Below are positions 18,062-28,267 of a stretch of DNA of 64,000 nucleotides, piece by piece. The notes beneath the pieces are model-generated. The model was not told the origin of the DNA, searched no databases, and was given only the letters and a program-made list of their open reading frames with translations. The translations under genes and the position numbers were made by a program. Origin of the DNA: Trypanosoma brucei gambiense DAL972 (taxonomy: Eukaryota > Euglenozoa > Kinetoplastea > Trypanosomatida > Trypanosomatidae); NCBI RefSeq assembly GCF_000210295.1, contig NC_026743.1, forward strand, positions 496,001 through 560,000, read 5' to 3'. The first letter of the stretch is position 1, and each line of letters begins with the position of its first letter.

Positions 18062-19078
18062 ATGAGCCGTGTGCCGCATCCTTCTGGGGTTGACATTTTA
18101 TTCGACAGCAAATGGCATCAGTACAAAATCGGCAACTGTGCCCTCCGCTCCGTCTCAAAACTTCTCGACAAACACTTTCCATTTGATGAGAAGCGAGCTC
18201 TTGCGGCGGTGGCTAAGAAGACAGGTCAGACGACAGAGGAGGTGAAGGCCAGTTGGAATAGGCAGGCGCTTCTGGGGAAAAATATCCACGAATACATTGA
18301 GTGTAAACTGCGCGGCCTTCCACCCCCAACCTGGACACTGTTACTCAAGAAAAAGCGGAGGAAGGAAGATGTGTTCCGCCATCAGGACATCCGAGAAGGC
18401 AGCAAAAAGAAGAAAAAGGACAAGAAAGGTGATGGTGACTCCGAAGGGTCTGAGGGAAGTGATGGGAAGAAACATGCATCGCGAGGAAGCAAAAACCTTA
18501 TTGATACGCTGTTGCATGGAGAGGAGGAGGCTTATATGGTGGTAGCGGATCGTGTGGTGGAAACTATTGAGTGCAATTATGATATCATAGCCGTTGAGCA
18601 AGTTATTGCTAGCGTGCCGTGGGGAATAGCGGGGACGGTAGACCTCATCGCACGCAACAAGCGGACTGGTAGATTACTTATTGGAGATTGGAAAACAAGC
18701 GGCACTGTCGCAAGCAGCTTTCGTTTCAGTCCCTTCGAAACACCGTGCACTGGATGTCTCCTACATTTGCCCAATAGCCGGTTTCATCGTTACGCCATGC
18801 AAGTTGCCATCTATGGTGAGATCCTGAAGAATGATCAGTACTTAGAAAAGGGGTTCTTCGGCAAGAAAATAGAACCTCTCAACAAAGACATAGGGGAGAT
18901 CAACTTAAGTCCTGCGATGGTCAACGAAGCCCTGGAGTACGGCATTGTTCAGATGCAGAAGAATGATGCGGGTAGTGTTTGTGTAGAATTCAAGGAGGTG
19001 AAGGAATCCACCGTTATGCCCGTAGATGCAACTGATTGCACCTTTTTGCAGCTTCTGCACAGCGTTATGCGAGGATGA
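18062..19078 (+). CDS. PD-(D/E)XK nuclease, RecB/MGME1-like
   Basis: A 338-residue protein with the ordered motifs of the RecB-type nuclease fold: H76 in G-K-N-I-H-E-Y, E179 in A-V-E-Q, D194 in G-T-V-D-L-I, D209-W-K211 in I-G-D-W-K-T-S, and Q247-x3-Y251. This set is shared by RecB/Cas4-like exonucleases and by MGME1, the mitochondrial exonuclease that trims single-stranded DNA ends during mtDNA replication. A Lys- and Ser-rich insert (about 95-145) splits the domain. The N-terminus is not a clear presequence, so location in the kinetoplast is only a possibility. The ATG at 18062 is preceded by AT-rich spacer and starts the conserved region at once. Confidence 0.72.
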   Translation: MSRVPHPSGVDILFDSKWHQYKIGNCALRSVSKLLDKHFPFDEKRALAAVAKKTGQTTEEVKASWNRQALLGKNIHEYIECKLRGLPPPTWTLLLKKKRRKEDVFRHQDIREGSKKKKKDKKGDGDSEGSEGSDGKKHASRGSKNLIDTLLHGEEEAYMVVADRVVETIECNYDIIAVEQVIASVPWGIAGTVDLIARNKRTGRLLIGDWKTSGTVASSFRFSPFETPCTGCLLHLPNSRFHRYAMQVAIYGEILKNDQYLEKGFFGKKIEPLNKDIGEINLSPAMVNEALEYGIVQMQKNDAGSVCVEFKEVKESTVMPVDATDCTFLQLLHSVMRG

Positions 19079-20126
19079 TGATTCGTTAAATCATATATGC
19101 GTATGTGCATATATATAATAACGAAAGGACAATGAAGTATGAGCAAACATCAGTGGTGTAGCGATTAGGCATTTTGAAGGAAGTGTAGTGGCTGTAGTAA
19201 GGTTCTTGAAAATAGAAATACAGATGCGTGGGTATTCTCTTCCCCGTCAGCAGATAAATATAGAAAAAAACATTAAAGCTCCCCCTCTGCTCTATCGTCC
19301 GTTGGTTTTGTAGTCTCTCTATATTTTACCTTGTTATTTTGTCGTTGTACGAAGTATGAAGTGATGCATTTCACATCACTGTTTTCTCCCCTGCCCTGTT
19401 GCATACATATTCTTGTTTCTATCCTTCTCTTAACTATGTTTTCTCCCCCTTTTTTATTTCTTTGCTCTAATTCCTTCGGTTTGCGTCACAATCGTTACGA
19501 AGGGGGTGTAACGCAACCTTCCGGCTGTTCCATACGACTGCTGTAGCATAAAAAGGCGTAGGAATCTTAGGAGCACACCATAACAACGAAAAAGGGGCTG
19601 CTGTAGGGGAAGGCAAAGCGGGAGTGCAAGAAAGAAAGAAAGAAAGAAGGAGGCGAAAAAAAAAATAAAATAAAGGAATCAAAACTGCTTAAGAGACCCT
19701 GGTAGTGGCTTCGCAACATAAACAAACGCACCTTTATTTTTTTACATTGGAGTTATTAGGGGAAGTTGTTATTGTACGTGGGCGAAGCGCGTGCATACTT
19801 GTGCGAATTTTGTCTTCATTTTTTGTTTAAGTTGTTATTTTTTTTTTGTGACTAAATTACTTCGTTTTATTTGTTTTCCAGCTCACCAGGATACCTGCTG
19901 ACGGTATTTATTAAATTTGTCTTCACTGCACGATATTAGTAATATTGTGATTGTTATTGTTATTAACGTTATTATCGGATCTGGTTACTGAACCGGTGTC
20001 TGCGCACAAGGACCAGTCACCTCTTGGTTCTCCGTTCCATTCGCTTTGCGCACTATACTTCCAACCGGAGAGAAGTTCCCCGAAAAAAAAAAAGAAAATT
20101 AATTTAAATTAAATTAAAAAACGGAA
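19079..20126 (+). other. Intergenic region nuclease-USP
   Basis: A 1-kb T-rich spacer, no gene visible. A long pyrimidine tract with TTTTCCAG (AG at 19880-19881) is a good acceptor and would give a 5' UTR of about 245 nt. A GAAA repeat lies at about 19630-19650. Confidence 0.55.
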
Positions 20127-22115
20127 ATGGGGGGAAGTTATTCCACGGTTAAAACGCAGCGGGAGTTGAGGAATGCTGACTTGAAGGTCTCACCTAAGTC
20201 TCCAAATTCATTTGGAAGAGGCGATGTGCGACCAACTCCATCAAAGGCACTCCCGAGTGCCGCAAGAGGTACGTTGCCTACACGCGTTGCTCAAGTTAAA
20301 GTCCAGCGAGAGCAGGGGCAAGATGAGGGCGCATCGCGAGCACAGGAGTCATCATTTCAGGCTTTGCCTCATCTTCCTACTTCACGGAGCCAATCCTTTT
20401 CGAATGTAGCACAAAAGTGTGGTCCGCTATCGGGTACACCAAATACGCCATCAACGTCGTTGTACCGAAGCAACATTCTGTCACCTTCTTCCACCACAGT
20501 AAATGGTGGTGTGTTCGGTTCTCCCTCGACCACCGCCATACCGACGCGTTCATCACCCTCTCAGACGCAATACTTGGAAATCAGTGGTTATCCAGTGGGA
20601 TTGGAGAACTATGGTAACACCTGTTACTTCAATGCAGTGCTGCAGTTGCTTTACCACTGTTCTCCACTGCGCATGCGTATGCTAGAGCTTAATGCGATAT
20701 ACGAGAAGAAAAAGGGCAGTTCGCGGTTCGATAGTAGCACCATACTTGCGCTCACAGCAGACCTTTTTGCGAAGATGCATAAAGTGAACAATAACAAGAA
20801 GCGGCAAAAGGGTGCCCCGACACCGCGGGGTTTGCTCAACAGAGTGCGGCAGCTCAACTCTATGTTCAACAACAATCATCAACACGATGCACATGAGTTT
20901 GCCATGTTTCTCCTGAACGAACTTGTTGAGACTGAGTCTCATTTGATGTCTGACGAAAGGAATCGGACACTCTTCATGCGGGATGAGGGAAAAGAATCGA
21001 AGACATCACAATGGTTTTCTTCTCTCTGGTCTCGTCGACAGAAAGAAACCAAAAAAGGTGCGGAAAGATCACAATCCGATGTGAAGGAAGCAAATGAGTC
21101 ATGCACAACGGTGGACTGTCTTGAACTCCCGCGAATCTTTAGCGAGGGTGAGGTGTGTGCCATGAAACTCCCTTCATTGACGAGGTTGAAGAGCAGTGAC
21201 TTTTCAGACGGGGTTGGTGGCACAAGTTTGTACTCCACTTCTGGTTGGGATTGGGGCGCTCCACCTTCTCTGGAAAAGATTTTAACTGGTCAGTTTGTAT
21301 CGCTTACGGGATGCTGCGAGTGCGAGAATGTGTCCGTTACCCGTGAGGCGTTCATTGATATTGGCCTGAATGTCATGCAGGGTTCATCGCTGCGTCGGTG
21401 CGTGGAAGAGTTGAGCGTCACGGAGGTTTTCGATGGAGAAAACAAAATGAATTGTGAGCGGTGCGGAAAAAAAGTTGCAGCACGGCGTGCCATGTGGATT
21501 AATCGGCTGCCTGAATATGCTTTGTTGGTGCACCTCAAGCGCTTTCACTACGACGAGAAGACTGGAAAAATGAGAAAACGAAGCGAGCACATCGCCCTCC
21601 CGCGGGAGATTGATGTTGTGGAATATGAACCATGTGGAGAAAAGTGCAATGAAGCGGCTGGTGATGGATCATTTTGTTGCGAAGAGGACACCTCTGGACC
21701 GGAATTCCGCCGCCCCTTGACATCTTCTCCCGTACAATCGACATTAGCAGGGATCGCATCTTCAAATGATGCGGGTTGTAGTAACAGCTGCATTGGCTCC
21801 AGCTGCGGTGATATCAATAGTACAACCACTACGTCTGAGCCACATTTTCGGCTGCTTCAGAAGTTGCATGTCATGCCGCGTTGCAAAGGCCGCTTTGCTT
21901 TAAGTGGTTTCGTCGCCCACCGTGGAAGCGGACTCAGCTCTGGGCATTATTTTACATGTGTTCGTCATGAAAGTGCGTGGCGCTGCTTCGATGACAACAA
22001 CGTGACGGAACTAACGGACCGCGAGATGCAGCGTTTCTGGGGCACGCCAGTGGATTTGGGCGAAGTTGTCACCACCACCACGGCATATTTGCTTCTGTAC
22101 GAGCGAGTTGCCTAA
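20127..22115 (+). CDS. Ubiquitin carboxyl-terminal hydrolase (USP family), possible N-myristoylation
   Basis: A 662-residue cysteine protease of family C19 that removes ubiquitin from proteins. The Cys box G-L-E-N-Y-G-N-T-C-Y-F-N contains C166. The His box S-G-H-Y-F contains H607, and the third catalytic residue is in C-F-D-D-N-N (D622/D623). A zinc ribbon is seen as C-C-E-C (396-399) and C443-x2-C446, placing it near the USP12/USP46 group. The first 145 residues are Ser/Pro/Thr-rich and unlike the family. The protein begins M-G-G-S-Y-S, a good N-myristoylation signal (Gly2, Ser at position 6), which suggests membrane attachment. Inserts of about 100 residues interrupt the catalytic domain. 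Confidence 0.92.
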   Translation: MGGSYSTVKTQRELRNADLKVSPKSPNSFGRGDVRPTPSKALPSAARGTLPTRVAQVKVQREQGQDEGASRAQESSFQALPHLPTSRSQSFSNVAQKCGPLSGTPNTPSTSLYRSNILSPSSTTVNGGVFGSPSTTAIPTRSSPSQTQYLEISGYPVGLENYGNTCYFNAVLQLLYHCSPLRMRMLELNAIYEKKKGSSRFDSSTILALTADLFAKMHKVNNNKKRQKGAPTPRGLLNRVRQLNSMFNNNHQHDAHEFAMFLLNELVETESHLMSDERNRTLFMRDEGKESKTSQWFSSLWSRRQKETKKGAERSQSDVKEANESCTTVDCLELPRIFSEGEVCAMKLPSLTRLKSSDFSDGVGGTSLYSTSGWDWGAPPSLEKILTGQFVSLTGCCECENVSVTREAFIDIGLNVMQGSSLRRCVEELSVTEVFDGENKMNCERCGKKVAARRAMWINRLPEYALLVHLKRFHYDEKTGKMRKRSEHIALPREIDVVEYEPCGEKCNEAAGDGSFCCEEDTSGPEFRRPLTSSPVQSTLAGIASSNDAGCSNSCIGSSCGDINSTTTTSEPHFRLLQKLHVMPRCKGRFALSGFVAHRGSGLSSGHYFTCVRHESAWRCFDDNNVTELTDREMQRFWGTPVDLGEVVTTTTAYLLLYERVA

Positions 22116-22165
22116 ATATATATACATTTTTTCTTGTGGGTAGTGCCGCCCCATCCGCCCAAGCA

Positions 22166-22197
22166 CATACACACACACATATATATATATATATATG
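22166..22197 (+). repeat. Compound CA/TA microsatellite
   Basis: CA units run directly into TA units, then the palindrome GTACGTAC. Found just after the USP stop, within the probable 3' UTR. Confidence 0.9.
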
Positions 22198-23348
22198 TAC
22201 GTACATGCAGATAAAGGAGTGTTAGTGTGGAGTAATTGGTGCAACATGGGTTGCTCAACAAAAGAATAATAGTGAGAGAATAAGTAAAGCAAGCGGGAAG
22301 TTGTATTATTAGTTTTTTGCAGTTGTCGCTCGATGTCTTCTTATTTTCTTTTCATTTACCTCCACCGCTTATCCTCTTTCGTTTCCATGAGTACTTTCCG
22401 GTTTTGTTGTTGTTGTTCTTGAGTGTGTCAGTGCACGGGTACTTTCATGACATTTTGTAGCCTCATTCTTTTCTTCTCTTCACTTCTTGTCATCCGTTAG
22501 AATCGTTCGAAAATCTGCTGCGCCTACTGGTCGTATTTTTTCTTTTTTCTTTTTTATAGAGTTAAGGCCAACAGTGCTGCTGCTCCGACGCACCTTCACG
22601 CAGTAATTAAGTAAGTAATGAACATAAGGGCGAGGAAATGGGTGGGGATTTGCGTCAGTGCTTTTGTGCTGCTGCCGAGCGTTTCCTCAAGCGAGTGAAG
22701 TTCTACGCATTCATGTGATATTTTAAATTTTCCCTTATTTATTTATCTCTCTATTTGATTTCGACGCACGGCATGCAGCAGTTGTGTGTGTGTTTCGCCG
22801 TTGACGGAAGGGGACGATGTTGTGGTAAGTGACGGAGTGAGGCGTGGAGAAAATGAAAGTAAGAGTCAAACTGAAGTTGGAGGATATTAGCTAAAGAGGA
22901 GAGGTGAAAAAGGATGGGACAAGAGGTTATTTTCTTTTAAACAACAATCTACACACAAAAAAAAACAAACAAACACGTATTTCTTTATATTTTATCGGCA
23001 TAATTATCATTTTTTTTCCCCCTCTTGACTACACTGTAGCATCTGTACATAGTCTTTCATTCGTTGCGTTGAGCGTTTTTTTTACTTTTTAAAGGTTTAG
23101 CACGGACCTCGCTGCACGTTGTGCACGTGCATGTTTTAATTGCGATATTTTTTCGGTCACCTTGTGTTGTTTTCGCTTTTGCTTTTGTTGTTGTCGTTTT
23201 TTTCCTTTTTACTACTTACTTGGTTTATTCTGCTCTCCTCACGTTTTCATTCATGTGTTTCTTTGCTGAGTGTCAACATGAGTGTGTTTCGGGATGTTGT
23301 TGCCTAAGAGCTTTTTATATATGGTACATGATACACAAATGAAAAAGT

Positions 23349-23382
23349 AAATAATAAATAAATATATTTATTATTTATTTAT
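23349..23382 (+). repeat. AT-only near-palindrome
   Basis: A/T-only DNA in which AATAATAAATA and TATTTATTATT are reverse complements separated by 4 nt. It could extrude as a cruciform or fold in RNA. At this base composition it may be chance. Confidence 0.6.
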
Positions 23383-23747
23383 ACTAGTGGTGCCTGTTTA
23401 TGTGTGTGTTTGGTGATAATGCATCGCGTTCGTTTTACACCCCCTCGTATTTTTTTCTGCGCACGCGTTTTCATATCTCTTTGTGTCGATGAATATGTTG
23501 TGCTGCAACTCAACGGGGGTGGTGGTGGGCAAATTATACTAAAAAAATAAGTAAAGACACAGACGCATTGGCGAATAGTTAATATGGAAATGAATATATG
23601 CACATCATGTATTTGCCTCATGGTCCCTTTCATTCTACTCTTTCTCCATGAATTTCCGTTTTTGCAACATGAAAAATAAATAAGAGAAGCGGCACAAAGG
23701 TCTACGTGAGAAGAGGGGGGGGGGATCGAAAAAGAAAAGAAAACGAC

Positions 23748-26700
23748 ATGATGCGGAGGACTCTTCGTTGTATGATTCCCGCTGCTTCCAGTTCATCCAC
23801 CTCCATTGCAGCGATTCGGAGGCGGCAGCAGCAGCAGCAGCGACATCATTCTCAAGGTCAAAATAACTGGAGATGTGCTCCAACTTTTAATGAGTCGAAT
23901 GTGTTAACTGAAACTAACGCGTCTGCTGCCGTAAGGTCTGGCAGTTCAAAGTCCTTATGGCTTTGTGAGGCGCGTCAGGTGACACTGTCCGATGTCAAGC
24001 GTGACTATATCAGCAAGCGGTTGTTGGATAAGAAGACGCGTTTTGTTGTGCGACAGCGGCTTCGTGAGGGAGGTGCAACATCAAATTTCTTTCCGTTACT
24101 TTTTAGCCAGCCCATCGTATTGTACTCATACGAAATCGAAGCCACACGCCGTCCTTTGCACGCATTGAAAGCACCCAGTGGGGAGGAAGTGCCATCACAG
24201 TGTCGCGGAGGTAAAACGGGAAAGACAAGGAAGGGGAAAAGTAAAATTACAGCACCTGAAAAAATATCGTCGGTACCTGTGAGACGGGTGGAGTGCTCTC
24301 GGGCGTGGAGGGCTGTGCAACGGTACCTAAGGCGTTGCCTCCCAAATGCACCGCCGCTTGTTAATCTCCGGCAACAAATTTACACAACCGCTCCACTTCC
24401 AGTTGTTGCTCTGCAGCTACCACCCGAGTGCCTGGACTTAGGATGGGTGGAGTGCAAGCTGCATTTCAGGGGAAAGACCAAACTTACTGAAATGGATTCT
24501 GCGGAAATGCAGGAGACTGTCAATAAGATTGTGTTGTGGGCGCTGAGGAATGGTGGGTCTAACCAAAAAGGACATCAGTTTTGCGTGGCGAGGGAAGCTA
24601 ATGGTAAGGTTGTTCATATACACGACGCTGTGTCGGTGGACGGCCTCCGTGTTTTCAAGGGGACTTTGATTCGGGCCACGTTTGTTAGCTCTGGAGACGA
24701 TGCAGAAGATGTGCCGTCGCCGACTGTTGTACTGCCACCGTCGACCGCTGTGCTTAAGACATTAGCAGCAGGTGATTATGGTGCCAAAAAACTGCGTTTC
24801 CTCGTGGAGGAGTTTGTGCGAGGTTTCGTCTTCAAGGAGCGAAACGTGCATAGCTACAAAATTGCCGACGCCTCCGGCACCACGCAGGCATCGCTTTGGG
24901 ATGCAACGGAGGAGACGAAGCTAAAGGTCGGTTGTATTTACGAGGTGACAGACTACCGCGTGCGGGTGTTTGAATCTCATAATGGCATGCGTCTCGTGGA
25001 GATGACAGTGGGGAAGACAAGTTTCAACGTTGTTATGTCGCAGCAAGATGAGGTTACAACAGGAGAAGAGGCGGACGATAACGGGAAGGCTAAAAGCAAG
25101 GAGAGCCGAAAGGATGTTAAGAAACTCCGTAGTAAATGTGGTAAGGAGGCGTCAGCAGGCGAGGAGAGAAAGCATCAGCATCAACAAATTGAAAAGGATG
25201 AAGCAAAACGGATAATGAAGAATACTAGTGACAGTGGTTCATTACCTCACTGCACAGGGAAACTTACTCTCAAAATTGATACCAAATGCACCGTTGCAAC
25301 CGAACTTTCATTATGGGAGGAGGTCAAACAGCATTTTGGCAGCGGCCCGTACGACCCAGCGATGGAGGAGCGAATTGCGCGCTCAGTTCAGGGAACCCCT
25401 GTGGTAATATCCACGACTCTAAGACACTCTGTTGTCCGTCTCGTTAGATTTAACATGGTTGCAACTGAAGTGAATCTCGAACCCACGCTGCAGCACTTAA
25501 TACGAGAGTTAGAACCAGGGCAACCGTATGCCGTACTCGTGGACTATTCCGTCGTACCGCTTCAAGCCCTACATTGCTGTTACGACCCGCGAACGCGATC
25601 CTGGCAAGATACCAGCGTCACCGCCTGCTCTTTCATGCCTTCACAACGCCTTGAAATCCTTGAGCTGTTTCGTGCCAAATTGGAGAGCGCTATGCAGCCG
25701 TGGGGTATTACGGTTGCACCAAAACCACTGTTATCGAAGGCGCTCTCCCTCTTACCGGCGCCACAAAAGGTTTCTCCATTTGCGAAGAAACAGACGAATG
25801 ACACTTCCATTGTTAACGACAACAGCAACGGCCGCCTCCGGAGTGTCGCTCCGAGTGGTTCCGTACCGCTGCGGCATCCTCCTCCCCCATCGTCACCCAC
25901 AACAACTGCTGTTGTTGGAATTATTGCCTCTCACGCAAGCGAAGAGGAATCAAGTCGTGTGAAGCAGACAACGCAAGCCATAGGTCGTTACTGTCGTAGT
26001 ACTACTGTCATCACAGTTCCTGATGAGCAAGAAGCGGTGCGCTACCTTGTGCAGCAGTTAATCAGTGCTGGCACAGAGGAATTGCGGGACCCCAACACTG
26101 CTGCTGTCATCGTTACGAACGAACGGGAAACACGGTTGGTAAGGTGGATGCAGGCGGAGTGCCTCACGCGTGGGATTTTGCCCCTTTTTGTGCCCCCCTG
26201 TGCTTCACCAAAACAACAGCAATTGCGTTGTGAGAACATTCGGTTGCGATTGCGTACAGTGTTTGCTACCGACCCTCTGCGTGGTGTTGATCTACAGCGT
26301 GAGGTTCCAGCAGTTGCTCAGCGACGTGTTCTTCTTGTCGGCGTCGATTCTTGTCACACACCAACTGTAAGCACTGGCAGCGTTGTGGGGATTTTGTGTA
26401 CTGCGGAACGTAATCATTTGTTACCGTTCTTCTGGAAACATGAGAGACGCGGCCAGGAGGTGGAGCTAGTCTCAGAGCACTTTGAAGTTCTCATTAGCCG
26501 CGCCATGGAGTTATATGACGGTTTGGATGACGTGGTGGTTTTTCAGGATGGTGATGTTTACAGTGAGATGTCGGCAATGCAGGCACATCTTCCGGTGGGC
26601 TGCGGTTTCACTTTCGCATGCCTTCACAAGCGTTCGGACGTGCGATTTGTCCACGAATTTCGGGGTGAAGCCAACACTTCCGGTAGCAAAGTTGCGGCAG

Positions 26701-27059
26701 GGAATGTCGTGAAGGGCACTGTCGTACAGGCCTTAACAATTCAGCGTGCGAGTGAGGATCCATTACTGGGGAATGCCGTCAACTCATTTTATCTTCAGAA
26801 CCACGATTGTGAGACATCCACTGCACGGACGGTTCAATACACGCTATATTGCACGAGCCCCACGCTGGATGTTTCAGATGTGCAGCAGTTGTCACATGTG
26901 CTTGCGCATGCGATGGCAACCCGTGCGACAAAACTCCCGATGCCAACAAGGTGTGCTCATCGCCTGGCAAGTATCGTGGAGAGATTAATTGATGCCGTTC
27001 CACCGCTGCAGTGCTCAATGATTCCCAAACCTTTGAATGAAAGACTGTGGTTCTTTTAA
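23748..27059 (+). CDS. PWI1: PIWI-like protein (PIWI-tryp/PWI1)
   Basis: An 1103-residue protein. The C-terminal 300 residues form a PIWI domain: L-V-G-V-D867-S-C-H-T (counterpart of D-V-T-H-P), V-F-Q-D934-G-D, an H-E-F-R-G-E segment, F-Y-L-Q-N-H-D, and P-T-R-C-A-H1071-R-L-A. Asp, Asp and His of the slicer set are therefore in place, and several Glu residues lie between D867 and D934. PIWI domains bind guide RNA and may cut the target. Residues about 345-430 resemble an RPA-type OB fold (S-Y-K-I-A-D-A-S-G-T-T-Q-A-S-L-W-D) where a PAZ would be expected; no classical PAZ is seen. The N-terminus, M-M-R-R-T-L-R with Ser and Ala, looks like a mitochondrial presequence. A Lys/Glu-rich linker covers about 445-495. 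It is distinct from the AGO1 of T. brucei RNAi. ATG at 23748 or 23751. Confidence 0.85.
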   Translation: MMRRTLRCMIPAASSSSTSIAAIRRRQQQQQRHHSQGQNNWRCAPTFNESNVLTETNASAAVRSGSSKSLWLCEARQVTLSDVKRDYISKRLLDKKTRFVVRQRLREGGATSNFFPLLFSQPIVLYSYEIEATRRPLHALKAPSGEEVPSQCRGGKTGKTRKGKSKITAPEKISSVPVRRVECSRAWRAVQRYLRRCLPNAPPLVNLRQQIYTTAPLPVVALQLPPECLDLGWVECKLHFRGKTKLTEMDSAEMQETVNKIVLWALRNGGSNQKGHQFCVAREANGKVVHIHDAVSVDGLRVFKGTLIRATFVSSGDDAEDVPSPTVVLPPSTAVLKTLAAGDYGAKKLRFLVEEFVRGFVFKERNVHSYKIADASGTTQASLWDATEETKLKVGCIYEVTDYRVRVFESHNGMRLVEMTVGKTSFNVVMSQQDEVTTGEEADDNGKAKSKESRKDVKKLRSKCGKEASAGEERKHQHQQIEKDEAKRIMKNTSDSGSLPHCTGKLTLKIDTKCTVATELSLWEEVKQHFGSGPYDPAMEERIARSVQGTPVVISTTLRHSVVRLVRFNMVATEVNLEPTLQHLIRELEPGQPYAVLVDYSVVPLQALHCCYDPRTRSWQDTSVTACSFMPSQRLEILELFRAKLESAMQPWGITVAPKPLLSKALSLLPAPQKVSPFAKKQTNDTSIVNDNSNGRLRSVAPSGSVPLRHPPPPSSPTTTAVVGIIASHASEEESSRVKQTTQAIGRYCRSTTVITVPDEQEAVRYLVQQLISAGTEELRDPNTAAVIVTNERETRLVRWMQAECLTRGILPLFVPPCASPKQQQLRCENIRLRLRTVFATDPLRGVDLQREVPAVAQRRVLLVGVDSCHTPTVSTGSVVGILCTAERNHLLPFFWKHERRGQEVELVSEHFEVLISRAMELYDGLDDVVVFQDGDVYSEMSAMQAHLPVGCGFTFACLHKRSDVRFVHEFRGEANTSGSKVAAGNVVKGTVVQALTIQRASEDPLLGNAVNSFYLQNHDCETSTARTVQYTLYCTSPTLDVSDVQQLSHVLAHAMATRATKLPMPTRCAHRLASIVERLIDAVPPLQCSMIPKPLNERLWFF

Positions 27060-28267
27060 TAGACCATTTCAACATCCAGTGACTTGAGTTCGGGGTAAAA
27101 GAAAGCTTTGACAGATTTTGTGTGTGTATGTGTGTGCTGCATGATTTAACACACATCACGTTTCATTTTTAAATTTTCTTTGGTCCTCCGCATGGCTTTC
27201 GTTATGTTACCTCTAACAATAATTTAGTTGTTTGTTTTATCAATGATCCGTTAATTTTTTTTCTGCGAATATCGTGGAAAAACAGTTGTCAACCCTTCCC
27301 AGTTTTTTTGTCTTCACAACTAAAAAAAAACCTTATTTCACTTTCCACCAACATGCAAGTTGGGCTCCTTTCTTCTGTCGCAACTTAATTAATTGGCTCA
27401 GCAGGCGACTTTACGGATCCATATAATTGTTCAGAAGAGTGAGAAGTTGAGGATCACTGATGAGGAATTACCTTTAAGTTTATTTGCATCGTGTTTTTAT
27501 GTTTTGTTCATATTTTATCTTCTTCTTTCGGTTCCTTTATTTCTCCATCGTTGATCCGTTGCAGCAATGCGACGCGGGAGCGAGTAAAAAAGTGTGATAA
27601 GTGGTGTTTTCTACCATTCAGGAACCACTACCTTTGTTTGGCAATCCATTTTTGGTTACTATTTCTTCGTGATAATAGTAATAATACTATTATTATTATT
27701 ATTTGTCAACGTTGCTGATAATAGCGGGAGGAAATGCACGAATATTTTTTTGAAAAAGATGAAGAATGCTTCACCACGGCATACCGTGTCTGGAAGAGAG
27801 TTGCACCAGTTTGCCTTTTTCTTTATATTTTGCATCGCCGCCGCCGCTCAGGCGAGTGACATATCCTTCACGCATTTGCTGCTCTGGGGAATTAGGTTCT
27901 GAGTCTGCTATGCCCATGACAGGGGAATATTATCATGTCCTTTTTGTAATAATTTTTTTTAATTATTGTTTGCAACTTTTTTGTTTTATTTTTCCTTTGG
28001 ATGCAAGGTACTGATTGCCTTTGCTGTGCCCAAAAGACGCACCTGGTAGCCACTTTTGAAAACTGTATTCCATGTGATGGCGAGTCGCTACGCATTTGCA
28101 CTTTGTACTGGTTTGTTTGTATATTTGCTCTTCCTTACCCTGTTATGTGAAATGAATCGTGCGTGTTTACCCTAAAATAGACAAACACATATATTAATAA
28201 GCACTAATTTGTTTATTAATATATTTATTAGGTTCACTTTTGTTTGCAGTCAGTTCATCGTAGAAAT
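27060..28267 (+). other. Intergenic region PIWI-ferredoxin reductase
   Basis: A 1.2-kb T-rich spacer with TG and ATT repeats. No gene visible. The end, TTTGTTTGCAG with AG at 28248-28249, is a good acceptor and gives an 18-nt leader before the next ATG. Confidence 0.6.

Larger units (their letters stand above)
22116..23747 (+). other. Intergenic region USP-PIWI (1.6 kb)
   Basis: AT-rich spacer with a CA/TA microsatellite (22166-22197), an AT palindrome (about 23349-23382) and a run of 10 G at about 23715-23724 shortly before the PIWI start. No gene is convincing. Confidence 0.55.
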
